From Luteibacter jiangsuensis (lineage in GTDB: Bacteria; Pseudomonadota; Gammaproteobacteria; Xanthomonadales; Rhodanobacteraceae): DNA of 64,000 nucleotides. Below, piece after piece: positions 40,508-49,075 of the stretch; position 1 is the first letter of the stretch, and every line of letters begins with the position of its first letter. The notes under the pieces are model-generated. The model searched no databases and was not told the origin of the DNA. It saw nothing but the letters and a program-made list of their open reading frames with translations. The translations under genes and the position numbers were made by a program. The stretch covers positions 1 to 64,000 of the forward strand of contig NZ_JAAQQR010000012.1 of NCBI RefSeq assembly GCF_011742555.1, in the 5' to 3' direction.

Positions 40508-41067
40508 CGCCCCGGGGTCTTGTCGCGGCGCTGTGCCTCGTGTTGGCGGGCTCCGCGGTCGCCGCGGTGGATCAGGGTTTGCCGACGCCTGAGCCGGACG
40601 GGCAGAGCGATTTCGATTGGGAATGGGGGCAGTGGCTGACGAAAGTGCGCGTGCGGCAAAACCCGCTTTCGGGCGAATCCGCCAGATGGGCCGAATTTTC
40701 AGGCACGAGCATCGTCAAGCCACTGCTCGACGGCACCATGAACTTCGTCGAGCTCAAGGTGAAGGGCACCGGCGGAGCGATCGAAGGCGGCTCGCTACGT
40801 CTCTACAGCCCGCGTTCCCGACAGTGGAGCCTCAATTTCGCGAATGCTCGCGACGGCCTGCTCACGGCCGCGGTCTATGGCCGATTCGACAAGAAAGGCG
40901 TCGGCACCTTCGTCGGCACGGACACGGTCGACGGCAGGGCCATCCTGGTGCGTTTCGTCGTCACGCGCCTGTCCGCCGATGTGGCCCGGTTCGAGCAGGC
41001 CTATTCGGCGGACGGCGGAGCAACATGGGAACTCAACTGGATCGCGACAGACACCCGTGTACGGTAG
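40504..41067 (+). CDS. exported DUF1579-like protein
   Basis: A 187-residue protein starting at GTG 40504, overlapping the previous stop by four bases. The signal peptide ends near GSAVAAVD. The mature part has the pattern of DUF1579-type beta-barrels: FDWEWGQWLTKVR, WAEFSGTSIVKPLLDGTMNFVEL, SLRLYSPRSRQWSLNF, VGTFVGTDTVDGRAILVRF and a closing GGATWELNWIATDTR. The family may bind small hydrophobic molecules, but no function is established. Translational coupling to the PNPOx-like gene suggests a common physiological setting controlled by the MocR protein. Confidence 0.7.
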   Translation: MTPRGLVAALCLVLAGSAVAAVDQGLPTPEPDGQSDFDWEWGQWLTKVRVRQNPLSGESARWAEFSGTSIVKPLLDGTMNFVELKVKGTGGAIEGGSLRLYSPRSRQWSLNFANARDGLLTAAVYGRFDKKGVGTFVGTDTVDGRAILVRFVVTRLSADVARFEQAYSADGGATWELNWIATDTRVR

Positions 41068-41073
41068 GAGAGA

Positions 41074-41508
41074 TCAGCGCACCATGCCGTTCGGCTCCGC
41101 GCCCGACCCCTTGCGCTGGGCGTTCTTTTCCAGGCGCTTGTAGGTTTCCTTGTCGATCTTCTCGACGGTGCCGATCTGGCACGGCGGATCGTCGCGGCGC
41201 ACGATCTGTTCGTTGATGCTGCCGCAGATGCGCATGGGGGCGACGGCCTTGATGTTCTCGGCGGCGCGGAAACGAATGCCACCGCCGAGGTCCATGCGGG
41301 GGCAGTCGGCGGTGGTCGTGATCTTGAAGAAATTGGGGCCGTTCGCGACGACCACCGTGCGGTTGTCCACCATGGCCCAGTTGCTGATGCGGTCCGTGCG
41401 CATGCAGTCGGCCACCGGAAGTTCCTTGCGTGCCTGGGGGCGGGCGTCCTGTGCCTGCACGGCGCAGGAGACGAGCAGCGAAGCAGCGAGAAGGTAACGG
41501 ACGTTCAT
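41074..41508 (-). CDS. exported hypothetical protein (DUF6491-like)
   Basis: A 144-residue protein with a signal peptide ending near CAVQAQDA. The mature part has four cysteines (VADCMRTD, TADCPRMD, MRICGSIN, DPPCQIG), consistent with two disulfides in the periplasm. The pattern DCMRTDRISNWAMVDNRTVVVANGP is that of small exported proteins of the DUF6491 type common in Xanthomonadales. A basic C-terminal tail (KRLEKNAQRKG) follows. It is convergent with the gene ending at 41067, with only six bases between the stop codons. Function unknown. Confidence 0.65.
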   Translation of the reverse strand: MNVRYLLAASLLVSCAVQAQDARPQARKELPVADCMRTDRISNWAMVDNRTVVVANGPNFFKITTTADCPRMDLGGGIRFRAAENIKAVAPMRICGSINEQIVRRDDPPCQIGTVEKIDKETYKRLEKNAQRKGSGAEPNGMVR

Positions 41509-41689
41509 GGCGCATCCTCCGGGGCGAGTGGCTCACGTTAAGCCCGAATGGGCCGTGAGGCGAGAGTGCACGCGGTCTGAGTGCACCGGTCGTTAAGCTG
41601 GCGGCAGGCTGCGCTCACGTTAGTTGAACGTTTCCTAGGGCATCGTCTCGGGGCATCGCCGTCCCCACCGGCCGTCTCGGAACCGTCGC

Positions 41690-42958
41690 ATGTCCGTCCG
41701 CCCGCTAGGCATTTCCTCGACCTCGCCTGCCCGCGTGGACCTCGCCCGACGCTTTCTCAGCATCCGCCATCGCTCCGAGGCACTGGCCGCCCCGCTGCGG
41801 CCTGAAGACACGGTCATCCAGTCGATGCCGGATGCCAGCCCGACGAAGTGGCACCTGGCCCACACCACCTGGTTCTTCGAACAGTTCGTGCTCGGCCGGG
41901 ATCCGGATTACGTGCCGGCGAATCCCGAATGGCATTTTCTCTTCAACTCCTACTACCAGTCCGTAGGCCCGATGCACGCACGTCCCCGACGCGGCATGCT
42001 GACGCGCCCCGCGCTGGACGAAGTGCTCGCGTATCGCATGCGCGTCAACGATGCCGTGGCCGAGCGCATCGAGCGCGGCGATGACGATGAATTGCCGGCG
42101 CTTGTCGAATTGGGGCTGCAGCATGAGCAGCAGCACCAGGAGCTGCTGCTCACCGACATCAAACACGCGTTCGCGCAGAATCCCTTGCAGCCCGTCTATC
42201 GCTCCGATGCGACGCCGGCTGTTTCGGTCGCACCGCGCCCGCTCGAATACGTGACGTTCGACGAAGGCGTGGTGACGATCGGACACGACGGCATCGGTTT
42301 TGCTTTCGACAACGAGGGGCCGCGTCACCGCACCTACAGGCAGGCGGGCGCCATCGCCAACCGTCCGGTCACGAATGCGGAATTCATGGCGTTCGTGAAT
42401 GACGGCGGATACCGGGAACCGACGCTGTGGCTCTCCGACGGATGGGCCACGGTGCAGAGCGAAGGATGGGAAAGGCCGTTGTACTGGGACGACGCACTGG
42501 AAACGGAATTCACCCTGCAAGGTCGCCGCGCCATCGATCCGCACGCGCCCGTGTGCCACGTCAGCTATTTCGAGGCCGATGCGTTCGCTCGCTGGGCCGG
42601 CGCGCGCCTGCCCACCGAAGTGGAATGGGAGACGATGGCGGATGGCGTTCCCGTGCAAGGGAACCTTCAGGACAGCGGCATGTTCCAACCCGTGGCTTCG
42701 ACATCCGAGGGCGGTCTTGCGCAGATGTTCGGCGATGTTTGGGAATGGACGATGAGCCCCTATATCAGTTATCCGGGCTTCCGGCCGTTGGCCGGCGCGC
42801 TGGGTGAGTACAACGGCAAGTTCATGAACGGGCAGTGGGTCCTGCGCGGCGGCTCCTGCGCCACACCCGCCGACCATGTTCGTGCCACCTACCGAAATTT
42901 CTTTCCTCCCCATGCCCGCTGGCAGTTTTCGGGGATACGACTGGGAACCGATCGATGA
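41690..42958 (+). CDS. egtB: ergothioneine biosynthesis sulfoxide synthase EgtB
   Basis: A 422-residue iron enzyme that joins hercynine to a thiol (gamma-glutamyl-cysteine or cysteine) with oxygen. The N-terminal DinB-like domain supplies the three iron-ligand histidines His58 (WHLAHTTWFFE), His145 and His149 (LQHEQQHQELLLTDIKH). The C-terminal formylglycine-enzyme-like domain is marked by RPVTNAEFMAFVNDGGY, RLPTEVEWE, FGDVWEWT and the final RGGSCATP...RNFFPPHARWQFSGIRL. Its stop overlaps the egtD start (ATGA). Together the two give the core of ergothioneine synthesis. Confidence 0.95.
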   Translation: MSVRPLGISSTSPARVDLARRFLSIRHRSEALAAPLRPEDTVIQSMPDASPTKWHLAHTTWFFEQFVLGRDPDYVPANPEWHFLFNSYYQSVGPMHARPRRGMLTRPALDEVLAYRMRVNDAVAERIERGDDDELPALVELGLQHEQQHQELLLTDIKHAFAQNPLQPVYRSDATPAVSVAPRPLEYVTFDEGVVTIGHDGIGFAFDNEGPRHRTYRQAGAIANRPVTNAEFMAFVNDGGYREPTLWLSDGWATVQSEGWERPLYWDDALETEFTLQGRRAIDPHAPVCHVSYFEADAFARWAGARLPTEVEWETMADGVPVQGNLQDSGMFQPVASTSEGGLAQMFGDVWEWTMSPYISYPGFRPLAGALGEYNGKFMNGQWVLRGGSCATPADHVRATYRNFFPPHARWQFSGIRLGTDR

Positions 42959-43938
42959 GCGCTCAACCCAAGGACATCCGCGTAGACGACCGTCATCCGG
43001 ATGTAGAGGACACCCTGGAGGTCGTGCGGCGCGGACTCTCCGCCAAACAGAAAAAACTCCCCTCACGGCTCTTCTACGACGAGCGCGGTTCCGCGCTCTT
43101 CGAGCGGATCTGCGAGCAGCCGGAGTATTACCTCACACGCACCGAGATCGCGATCATGCGCGATCATGCCGCGGATATCGCGCAGGTACTGGGCCCCGAT
43201 GTGCGCCTGGTCGAATACGGCAGCGGCAGCGGCATCAAGACGCGCATGTTGCTGGAACACCTGCACACGCCGGCCGCCTACGTGCCGGTGGAAATCTCGC
43301 GCAGTGCGCTGATGGAGAGCGTGGCCGGGCTGGCCTCCCGCTTCCCCGACGTGCCCATGCAGCCGGTGTGCGCCGACTTCACCCAACCGCTGCGTCTGCC
43401 TGTGGCCATCCGGCCGCCGCGCCGCACGGTCATCTATTTCCCCGGCTCCACGATCGGCAACTTCGAAGCGAAGGACGCCGTCCGCATCCTTCGGCAGATG
43501 CGCGCGGAGATGAGCATGGGTGGTGGGGTGCTGGTCGGTGTCGACCTCAAGAAGGATCCGGCGCAGATCGAAGCGGCCTATAACGATGCGGCCGGCGTCA
43601 CGCGCGAATTCACCTTGAACATGCTCGTGCGCCTGAACAACGAGGTGGGCACCGACTTCGACGTCTCCGCTTTCCGTCACCGCGCGCGTTACAACGCGCT
43701 GGCAGGGCGCATCGAAACCGATCTCGTGAGCATGAAGCGCCAGGAGGTGCATGTGGGTGGCGACACCTTCGCGTTTCGCGAAGACGAAGCCATGCACGTG
43801 GAATACAGCTGCAAGTATTCGCTCGACGACTTCGCCCAGATGGCGGCGAAGGCGGGTCTTTCGGTGGCACAGGTCTGGATGGACGACGAGCGGCGTTTCA
43901 GCGTGCAGTATCTGGTCCGGGCAGACCCCGCCGGCTAG
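42955..43938 (+). CDS. egtD: L-histidine N-alpha-methyltransferase EgtD
   Basis: A 327-residue SAM-dependent enzyme that trimethylates histidine to hercynine, the EgtB substrate. It has SRLFYDERGSALFERICEQPEYYLTRTE at the N-terminus, the SAM motif VEYGSGSGIKTRMLLEHL, YVPVEISRSAL, IYFPGSTIGNF and the C-terminal MKRQEVHVGG...EYSCKYS block typical of the family (DUF2260/EgtD). It starts inside the last codon of egtB and is followed by a paired repeat before mfd. EgtC and EgtE homologues are not adjacent. Confidence 0.95.
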   Translation: MSAQPKDIRVDDRHPDVEDTLEVVRRGLSAKQKKLPSRLFYDERGSALFERICEQPEYYLTRTEIAIMRDHAADIAQVLGPDVRLVEYGSGSGIKTRMLLEHLHTPAAYVPVEISRSALMESVAGLASRFPDVPMQPVCADFTQPLRLPVAIRPPRRTVIYFPGSTIGNFEAKDAVRILRQMRAEMSMGGGVLVGVDLKKDPAQIEAAYNDAAGVTREFTLNMLVRLNNEVGTDFDVSAFRHRARYNALAGRIETDLVSMKRQEVHVGGDTFAFREDEAMHVEYSCKYSLDDFAQMAAKAGLSVAQVWMDDERRFSVQYLVRADPAG

Positions 43939-43949
43939 AACCGTTGGCT

Positions 43950-44036
43950 TCGCCGACAGGGTCGGCTCCTACCGGGGGAAGGAACCAAGCCGTGGGTTTC
44001 CTTCGTTAACCTGGTGGGAGCCGACCCTGTCGGCGA
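43950..44036. repeat. paired REP (BIME-like) element
   Basis: A long inverted repeat: TCGCCGACAGGGTCGGCTCC at the left is the reverse complement of GGAGCCGACCCTGTCGGCGA at the right. With flanks GGTAGGAGCC and GGTGGGAGCC, the arms match over 24 bases with one difference. The core GTRGGAGCC is the one seen at 18835-18915. It lies between convergent egtD and mfd and likely acts as a bidirectional 3'-end structure. Confidence 0.8.
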
Positions 44037-44043
44037 TCCATCG

Positions 44044-47000
44044 TCAGCCCGGACGCGGCGCGCCCAGCACAACCAGGAGATCCTGCGCAGCGCGGATGCG
44101 CTCGGTCGAACCGGGCAATTCCATAAGCACGCGCAGCTTGTCCTGCCCGTCCATCTTGTAGATCCGCGGTTGCTGCTGGATCAGCTTGATCAAGGCCATC
44201 GGATCGATATCGGGCTTCTCGCGGAAGGTGACACGCCCCCCGTTCGGACCGAAGTCGAGCTTGCGCACTCCCAGCGGCGTGGCCATCAGTTTCAATTGCG
44301 CCACGGCGAAAAGACATTTCGTTTGGTCAGGCAACAACCCGAAACGGTCGATCATCTCCACTTGCAGTTCGCGAAGGCCGTCCTCGTTGCGCGCGCTGGC
44401 GATGCGCTTGTACAGCGTCAGGCGCGTATGCACGTCGGGCAGGTAGTCTTCCGGAATAAGCGCCGGCAGATGCAGTTCCACTTCCGTTTCGTGTTCGGAG
44501 GTGAGGTCGAAATCGGGCACCTTGCCCGACTTCAACGCGCGAACCGCGCGGTCGAGCAATTCCGTGTACAGCCCGAAGCCGATTTCCTGGATCTGGCCCG
44601 ACTGTTCCTCGCCCAGCATCTCGCCGGCACCGCGGATTTCGAGATCGTGCGTGGCCAGGGTGAAGCCGGCGCCCAGTTCTTCCAGTGACGCAAGGGCCTC
44701 CAGGCGCTTCTCCGCGTCCGCGGTCATGGCCTTCCTGTCCGGCACGATCAGGTAGGCGTATGCGCGGTGGTGCGAACGGCCCACGCGCCCGCGCAACTGG
44801 TGCAGCTGGGCCAGCCCGAAGCGGTCCGCCCGGTTGACGACGATCGTGTTGGCGGTGGGAATGTCGATGCCGGATTCGATGATCGTGGTGGAAACGAGCA
44901 CGTTGAAGCGCTGGCGATGGAAATCGGCCATCACTTCCTCGAGTTCGCGCTCGGGCATCTGCCCATGCGCCACGCGAATGCGCGCCTCCGGCACCAGTTC
45001 GCCCAGTTCGCGTGCGGTGCGCTCGATCGATTGCACTTCGTTGTGGAGGAAATAGACCTGGCCGCCGCGCGCCAGTTCGCGCTGGATCGCCTCGCGGATC
45101 AACGCGGGCTGGTAGGTCGAGATCAGCGTGCGCACGGCCGTACGATGCGCGGGTGGGGTAGCGATGATGGACAGGTCGCGCAGGCCGCTCATGGCCATGT
45201 TCAGCGTGCGCGGGATCGGTGTGGCGGTGAGTGTCAGCAGGTCCACTTCCGCCCGCAGCTTTTTCAGCTGTTCCTTCTGACGTACACCGAAACGCTGTTC
45301 TTCGTCGACGATGACGAGCCCGAGGTTCTTGAAGCGGATGTCCGCCTGCAGCAGCTTGTGCGTGCCCACCATCACGTCGATCTGGCCCTCGGCCAGGCGT
45401 TCCAGGGCCGCGTCCACTTCCTTCTTCGACTTGAAGCGCGATAGGACTTCGACCCGCACCGGCCAGTCGGCGAAACGATCGGCGAAATTGCGATAGTGCT
45501 GCTGCGCGAGCAGGGTGGTGGGCACGAGCACGGCCACCTGTTTTCCGGCCGTTGCGGCTGCGAACGCCGCGCGTAACGCCACTTCCGTCTTGCCGAAGCC
45601 GACGTCGCCGCAAACCACGCGATCCATGGCACGCGGCGCGGCGAGATCGACGATCACCGCGTCGATCGCCGCCTGCTGGTCGGGTGTTTCCTCGAACGGG
45701 AACGTGGCCGCGAATTCCTCGATCATCTGGCGGTCGACCGGCAAGGCTTCGCCCTGGCGGGCTTCACGCTGCGCGTAAATCGCCAGCAGTTCCGCCGCCA
45801 CGTCGCGCACTTTCTCCGCGGCCTTCTTGCGCGCGCGCTCCCAGGCGTCGCCGCCGAGCGAATGCAGGGGCGCCAGCTCGGGCGCGGTGCCCGTGTAACG
45901 GCTGACAAGACCGAGCTGGGCCACAGGCACGTAGAGCTTGTCGCCCTTCGCGTATTCGATGGTGAGGAACTCGCCGGGCATGTCGCCGACGTCGAGCGAG
46001 ACGAGACCCTGGTAACGGCCCACGCCGTGATCGATGTGCACGATGGGCGAGCCGATCGACAGCTCCGTGAGGTCCTTGATGATGCTTTCCGGATCGCGCG
46101 CGGCGCCGGCGCGGCGCTTGCGATCCGTGCGCACGCGTTCGCCGAACAGTTCGCGTTCGGTGAGCACGGTGAGCGCAGGCTCCTTCAGCGCAAAGCCCTG
46201 TTCCAGCGACGCGGCCGTGATCGCCAGCGGTTCGCCGCGGGCGAGGAAGTCCTTCCAGCCATCCACGTTCACCGGTTTGAGACCGGCGCCGGCAAGCTGT
46301 TCGATCAATGCTTCGCGACGGCCAGCGGAATCGGCGGCGACCAGCACACGGCCCGGATAGTTCTTCAGGAAGTGCCGCAGCGCGGTGCCCGGCTCCTCGC
46401 CCTTGCGGTTCAGGGGCACCTCCGGCGCGGGCAGGGTGCCGAGGTCCACGGCGTGTTCGTGGCCTTTTCCGACGACATCGACACGGACCTGGCGGTTGAG
46501 ACGCTCGCGCAGCTGTTCCGGCGGCAGGTAGATGTCCGCCGGCGGGAGCACCGGGCGTTCGATGTCGTGCGCGCGCTGTTCGTAGCGTTCGCCGACCTGG
46601 GCCCAGAACTGCTCGGAGGATTCCAGCACGCCCTCGCCGAGAACGAACAGCGCGTCGCCGGCGATGTAATCGAACAGGGTTTCCGTGGTCTTGAAGAACA
46701 GCGGCAGGTAGTACTCGATACCGCCGGGCGTGACGCCTTCCTTCATGTCCTGGTAGAGCGGACAGCGCCGGATGTCGATGGGGAAGCGTTCGCGCAGGTT
46801 TGTCCGGAAATCCTTGGCGGCTTCCTCGGTGACCGGGAATTCGCGGGCGGGAAGGAGATCCACGCCTTCGACCTGGTGCTGGGAACGCTGTGTCTCGGTG
46901 TCGAACGTGCGGATCGACTCGATCTCGTCGTCGAACAGCTCCACCCGGTAGGGCTCGCTGGCGCCCATGGCGTAGATGTCGATCAGCGCGCCACGCACGG

Positions 47001-47493
47001 CGAAGTCGCCGGGCTCGCTGACCTGGGGCACGTTGCGGTAACCGGCGGCTTCGAGGCGACGCTGCTCCGAGGCGAGGTCGAGCTTCTGACCCTTGCGCAG
47101 CACCAGGCCGGAGCCCGTGATGTGGGTGCGCGGCGCGATCCGCTGCATGAGCGTGGCCACGGGCACGACCAGCACGCCGCGCCGGGTCGATGGAAGGCGG
47201 TACAGGGTGGCGATACGCTGCGAAACCACCTCTGGGTGCGGACTGAAGACGTCGTACGGCAGGGTTTCCCAATCCGGAAAATGCAGCACGGCGAGATCGC
47301 CGGCGAACACTGCCAGTTCGCTTTCCAGGTTGTCCGCACTGCGAGTGTCGCGCACCACTACCACGAGCAGGCCCGCGTGAGCGCGCGCGGCCTCGGCTAC
47401 CTCCAGCGCCCAGGACGAACCGTGCGGAGCGGTCCAGTAACGGCGGGTCTTGGCGTTGACGGGAAGCGGCGGGCTGGGAAGCGTGGCGGGCAT
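44044..47493 (-). CDS. mfd: transcription-repair coupling factor Mfd
   Basis: A 1149-residue SF2 translocase that removes RNA polymerase stalled at lesions and recruits UvrA. From ATG 47493 (a TTG start nine codons upstream is possible) the order is: UvrB-like D1-D2, D3, the RNA-polymerase-interacting domain (residues about 480-560; HIDHGVGRYQGL), the translocation domains with Walker A GDVGFGKTEVALRAAF and DEEQRFGV, the TRG motif region, and the TRCF C-terminal domain that masks UvrA binding. Length and motif order match E. coli Mfd. All ATPase motifs look intact. Confidence 0.97.
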   Translation of the reverse strand: MPATLPSPPLPVNAKTRRYWTAPHGSSWALEVAEAARAHAGLLVVVVRDTRSADNLESELAVFAGDLAVLHFPDWETLPYDVFSPHPEVVSQRIATLYRLPSTRRGVLVVPVATLMQRIAPRTHITGSGLVLRKGQKLDLASEQRRLEAAGYRNVPQVSEPGDFAVRGALIDIYAMGASEPYRVELFDDEIESIRTFDTETQRSQHQVEGVDLLPAREFPVTEEAAKDFRTNLRERFPIDIRRCPLYQDMKEGVTPGGIEYYLPLFFKTTETLFDYIAGDALFVLGEGVLESSEQFWAQVGERYEQRAHDIERPVLPPADIYLPPEQLRERLNRQVRVDVVGKGHEHAVDLGTLPAPEVPLNRKGEEPGTALRHFLKNYPGRVLVAADSAGRREALIEQLAGAGLKPVNVDGWKDFLARGEPLAITAASLEQGFALKEPALTVLTERELFGERVRTDRKRRAGAARDPESIIKDLTELSIGSPIVHIDHGVGRYQGLVSLDVGDMPGEFLTIEYAKGDKLYVPVAQLGLVSRYTGTAPELAPLHSLGGDAWERARKKAAEKVRDVAAELLAIYAQREARQGEALPVDRQMIEEFAATFPFEETPDQQAAIDAVIVDLAAPRAMDRVVCGDVGFGKTEVALRAAFAAATAGKQVAVLVPTTLLAQQHYRNFADRFADWPVRVEVLSRFKSKKEVDAALERLAEGQIDVMVGTHKLLQADIRFKNLGLVIVDEEQRFGVRQKEQLKKLRAEVDLLTLTATPIPRTLNMAMSGLRDLSIIATPPAHRTAVRTLISTYQPALIREAIQRELARGGQVYFLHNEVQSIERTARELGELVPEARIRVAHGQMPERELEEVMADFHRQRFNVLVSTTIIESGIDIPTANTIVVNRADRFGLAQLHQLRGRVGRSHHRAYAYLIVPDRKAMTADAEKRLEALASLEELGAGFTLATHDLEIRGAGEMLGEEQSGQIQEIGFGLYTELLDRAVRALKSGKVPDFDLTSEHETEVELHLPALIPEDYLPDVHTRLTLYKRIASARNEDGLRELQVEMIDRFGLLPDQTKCLFAVAQLKLMATPLGVRKLDFGPNGGRVTFREKPDIDPMALIKLIQQQPRIYKMDGQDKLRVLMELPGSTERIRAAQDLLVVLGAPRPG

Positions 47494-47562
47494 GGAATCG
47501 GGCTTGGACCTTGCGGACAAGCGTTCGATTGTACTACCGCCCCGGGGTCGCCACGGCGTGAA

Positions 47563-48471
47563 TCAGTCGGTGTGGTCGGGCTCGAAGAAGCTCCAGCGCA
47601 CGTCCTTGAACTCGGCCTTGAAGTCGGCCTCGACGATGTTGATGGCTTCCACCATGGCCCGGGCGGTGGGCGTCTGGGCCATTCGCGCCTTGATGGCCAC
47701 CATCACGTCCGTACCCATCTGGAGGGTGAGCAGGTTGTAGACATGGTCGATCTCCGGGCGTGCTTCCAGGAACGCGACCATGGCGGCACGTTGCTTCGGT
47801 TCCACGCCCTGGCCGATCAGCAGGGCCTTCACCTCGCGGGCCACGGCCACGGCGACCACGATCAGCAGCACACCGATGGCGATGGTGCCGATGGCGTCGA
47901 AGATCAGGTTGCCGGTGAGCATCGTGAGCAGCACGGCGATCAACGCGAAGGAGAGGCCCAGAAGCGCAGCCAGGTCTTCGCCGAAGATCACCAGCAGCTC
48001 GCTGGCGCGGGTCTCCCGGAACCACTGCCACAACGGCCGTCCCTCGCGGGCCTTGTTCACTTCCTGCATGCAGCCATGCATGGAAACGCCTTCGGTGACT
48101 ATGGAGAAGGCCAGCACGCCCACGGCGAGCCACGGCCAGCGCAACGGCTCCGGGTCGGTCAGCTTGTGGACGCCTTCGTACACGGAGAACATGCCGCCGA
48201 CGCTGAACAGGAGAATCGCCACGAGGAACGACCAGAAGTACAGCGCGCGTCCCCAGCCCAGCGGATACTCCGATGACGGAGGCCGCTTGGCCTGGCGCAT
48301 GCCGAGGAGCAGGAGGCCCTGGTTGCCGCAATCGGCGAGCGAATGCACGGCTTCCGCCAGCATCGCACCCGAACCAGTGAAGATGGCCGCCACGAGCTTG
48401 GCGATGAAAATGGCGAAATTGGCTCCGAGCGCGAGGAAGATCGCGCGCTTCGAATCGGCGTGTCCCGACAT
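47563..48471 (-). CDS. cation diffusion facilitator (SLC30A9-like branch)
   Basis: A 302-residue CDF transporter with six predicted spans (about 12-32, 37-57, 80-100, 115-135, 165-190 and 192-210) and a cytoplasmic C-terminal domain. The first metal-site half is HSLAD (His43, Asp47); the second is the EDLAALLG stretch, where Glu replaces the usual His, as in the SLC30A9/ZnT9-related group. Substrate is probably Zn2+ or another divalent cation, exported against protons; the exact ion is not readable. It is downstream of mfd's promoter region, on the same strand. The start follows ACGGGGACTAC. Confidence 0.82.
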   Translation of the reverse strand: MSGHADSKRAIFLALGANFAIFIAKLVAAIFTGSGAMLAEAVHSLADCGNQGLLLLGMRQAKRPPSSEYPLGWGRALYFWSFLVAILLFSVGGMFSVYEGVHKLTDPEPLRWPWLAVGVLAFSIVTEGVSMHGCMQEVNKAREGRPLWQWFRETRASELLVIFGEDLAALLGLSFALIAVLLTMLTGNLIFDAIGTIAIGVLLIVVAVAVAREVKALLIGQGVEPKQRAAMVAFLEARPEIDHVYNLLTLQMGTDVMVAIKARMAQTPTARAMVEAINIVEADFKAEFKDVRWSFFEPDHTD

Positions 48472-48542
48472 GTAGTCCCCGTTCCTTGCTTATCGCAAGA
48501 TCTTACCAAAGCGGCGCCACAAGGGCGCCGCGCGGGGAGGAA

Positions 48543-49046
48543 TCAGCGGATGACGCCGACGCCCACACCGAAGCTCACATTCGGATGGCCGCCGGACATT
48601 TCCTTGGCCGTCCACACATGGGATTGGTTCACCGATACGAGCGGGAAGGTGTATTGCGCCTGGCCGACATTGCCGGTGCGCGTGCCATTGAGGCGCCCGG
48701 CAATAGTCACCAGCCCCCCCGAGGGATAGTCGAGGCTTTCGACGTATCCGGGCATGGCGGCGATGAAGCGGCCATTGCCCGTGTCGTTGGCCTGAGGCCG
48801 CTGCGAGCCGTCCAGGGGATAGGCCAGTACTTCGATCTCGCTGTGGTCGGCGAAGTTGCGAACGTTGACGATGCGCCCGCCCCAGATCACGTCGGCGCTG
48901 CCGTAGCGTTCGGGTTCGCGCGCCACCTGGCTCGGCGGTACGGCGACGTTGTTCGCGGTGGGCTTGTAGATCGGGGCCGGCGCGCAGGCCGAGAGGGCCA
49001 GCACGAGCAGGGAAACGGGCAGGGCGAGTCGGACGGTGGGACGCAT
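48543..49046 (-). CDS. slp: Slp-family outer-membrane lipoprotein
   Basis: A 167-residue lipoprotein. The ATG at 49046 (MRPTVRLALP) is preferred over one nine codons upstream because it gives a standard signal peptide with lipobox LSACAP. Slp-family marks follow: VPPSQVAREPERYGSADVIWGGRIVNVRNF, EIEVLAYPLDGSQRP, GRFIAAMPGYVESLDYPSGGLVTIAGRL and a Tyr/Phe-Pro-Val strand. E. coli Slp is a starvation-inducible outer-membrane lipoprotein; the role is unsettled. It is the downstream neighbour of rlmJ, 29 bases from it. Confidence 0.85.
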   Translation of the reverse strand: MRPTVRLALPVSLLVLALSACAPAPIYKPTANNVAVPPSQVAREPERYGSADVIWGGRIVNVRNFADHSEIEVLAYPLDGSQRPQANDTGNGRFIAAMPGYVESLDYPSGGLVTIAGRLNGTRTGNVGQAQYTFPLVSVNQSHVWTAKEMSGGHPNVSFGVGVGVIR

Positions 49047-49075
49047 GGGTCGGCTCCTTCGCAGGTGGCCCAACT

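Noticed and set aside
45862-48276. Long plus-strand open frame opposite mfd and the CDF transporter
   Set aside because: It is a shadow of two confident genes, with no domain or start signal.
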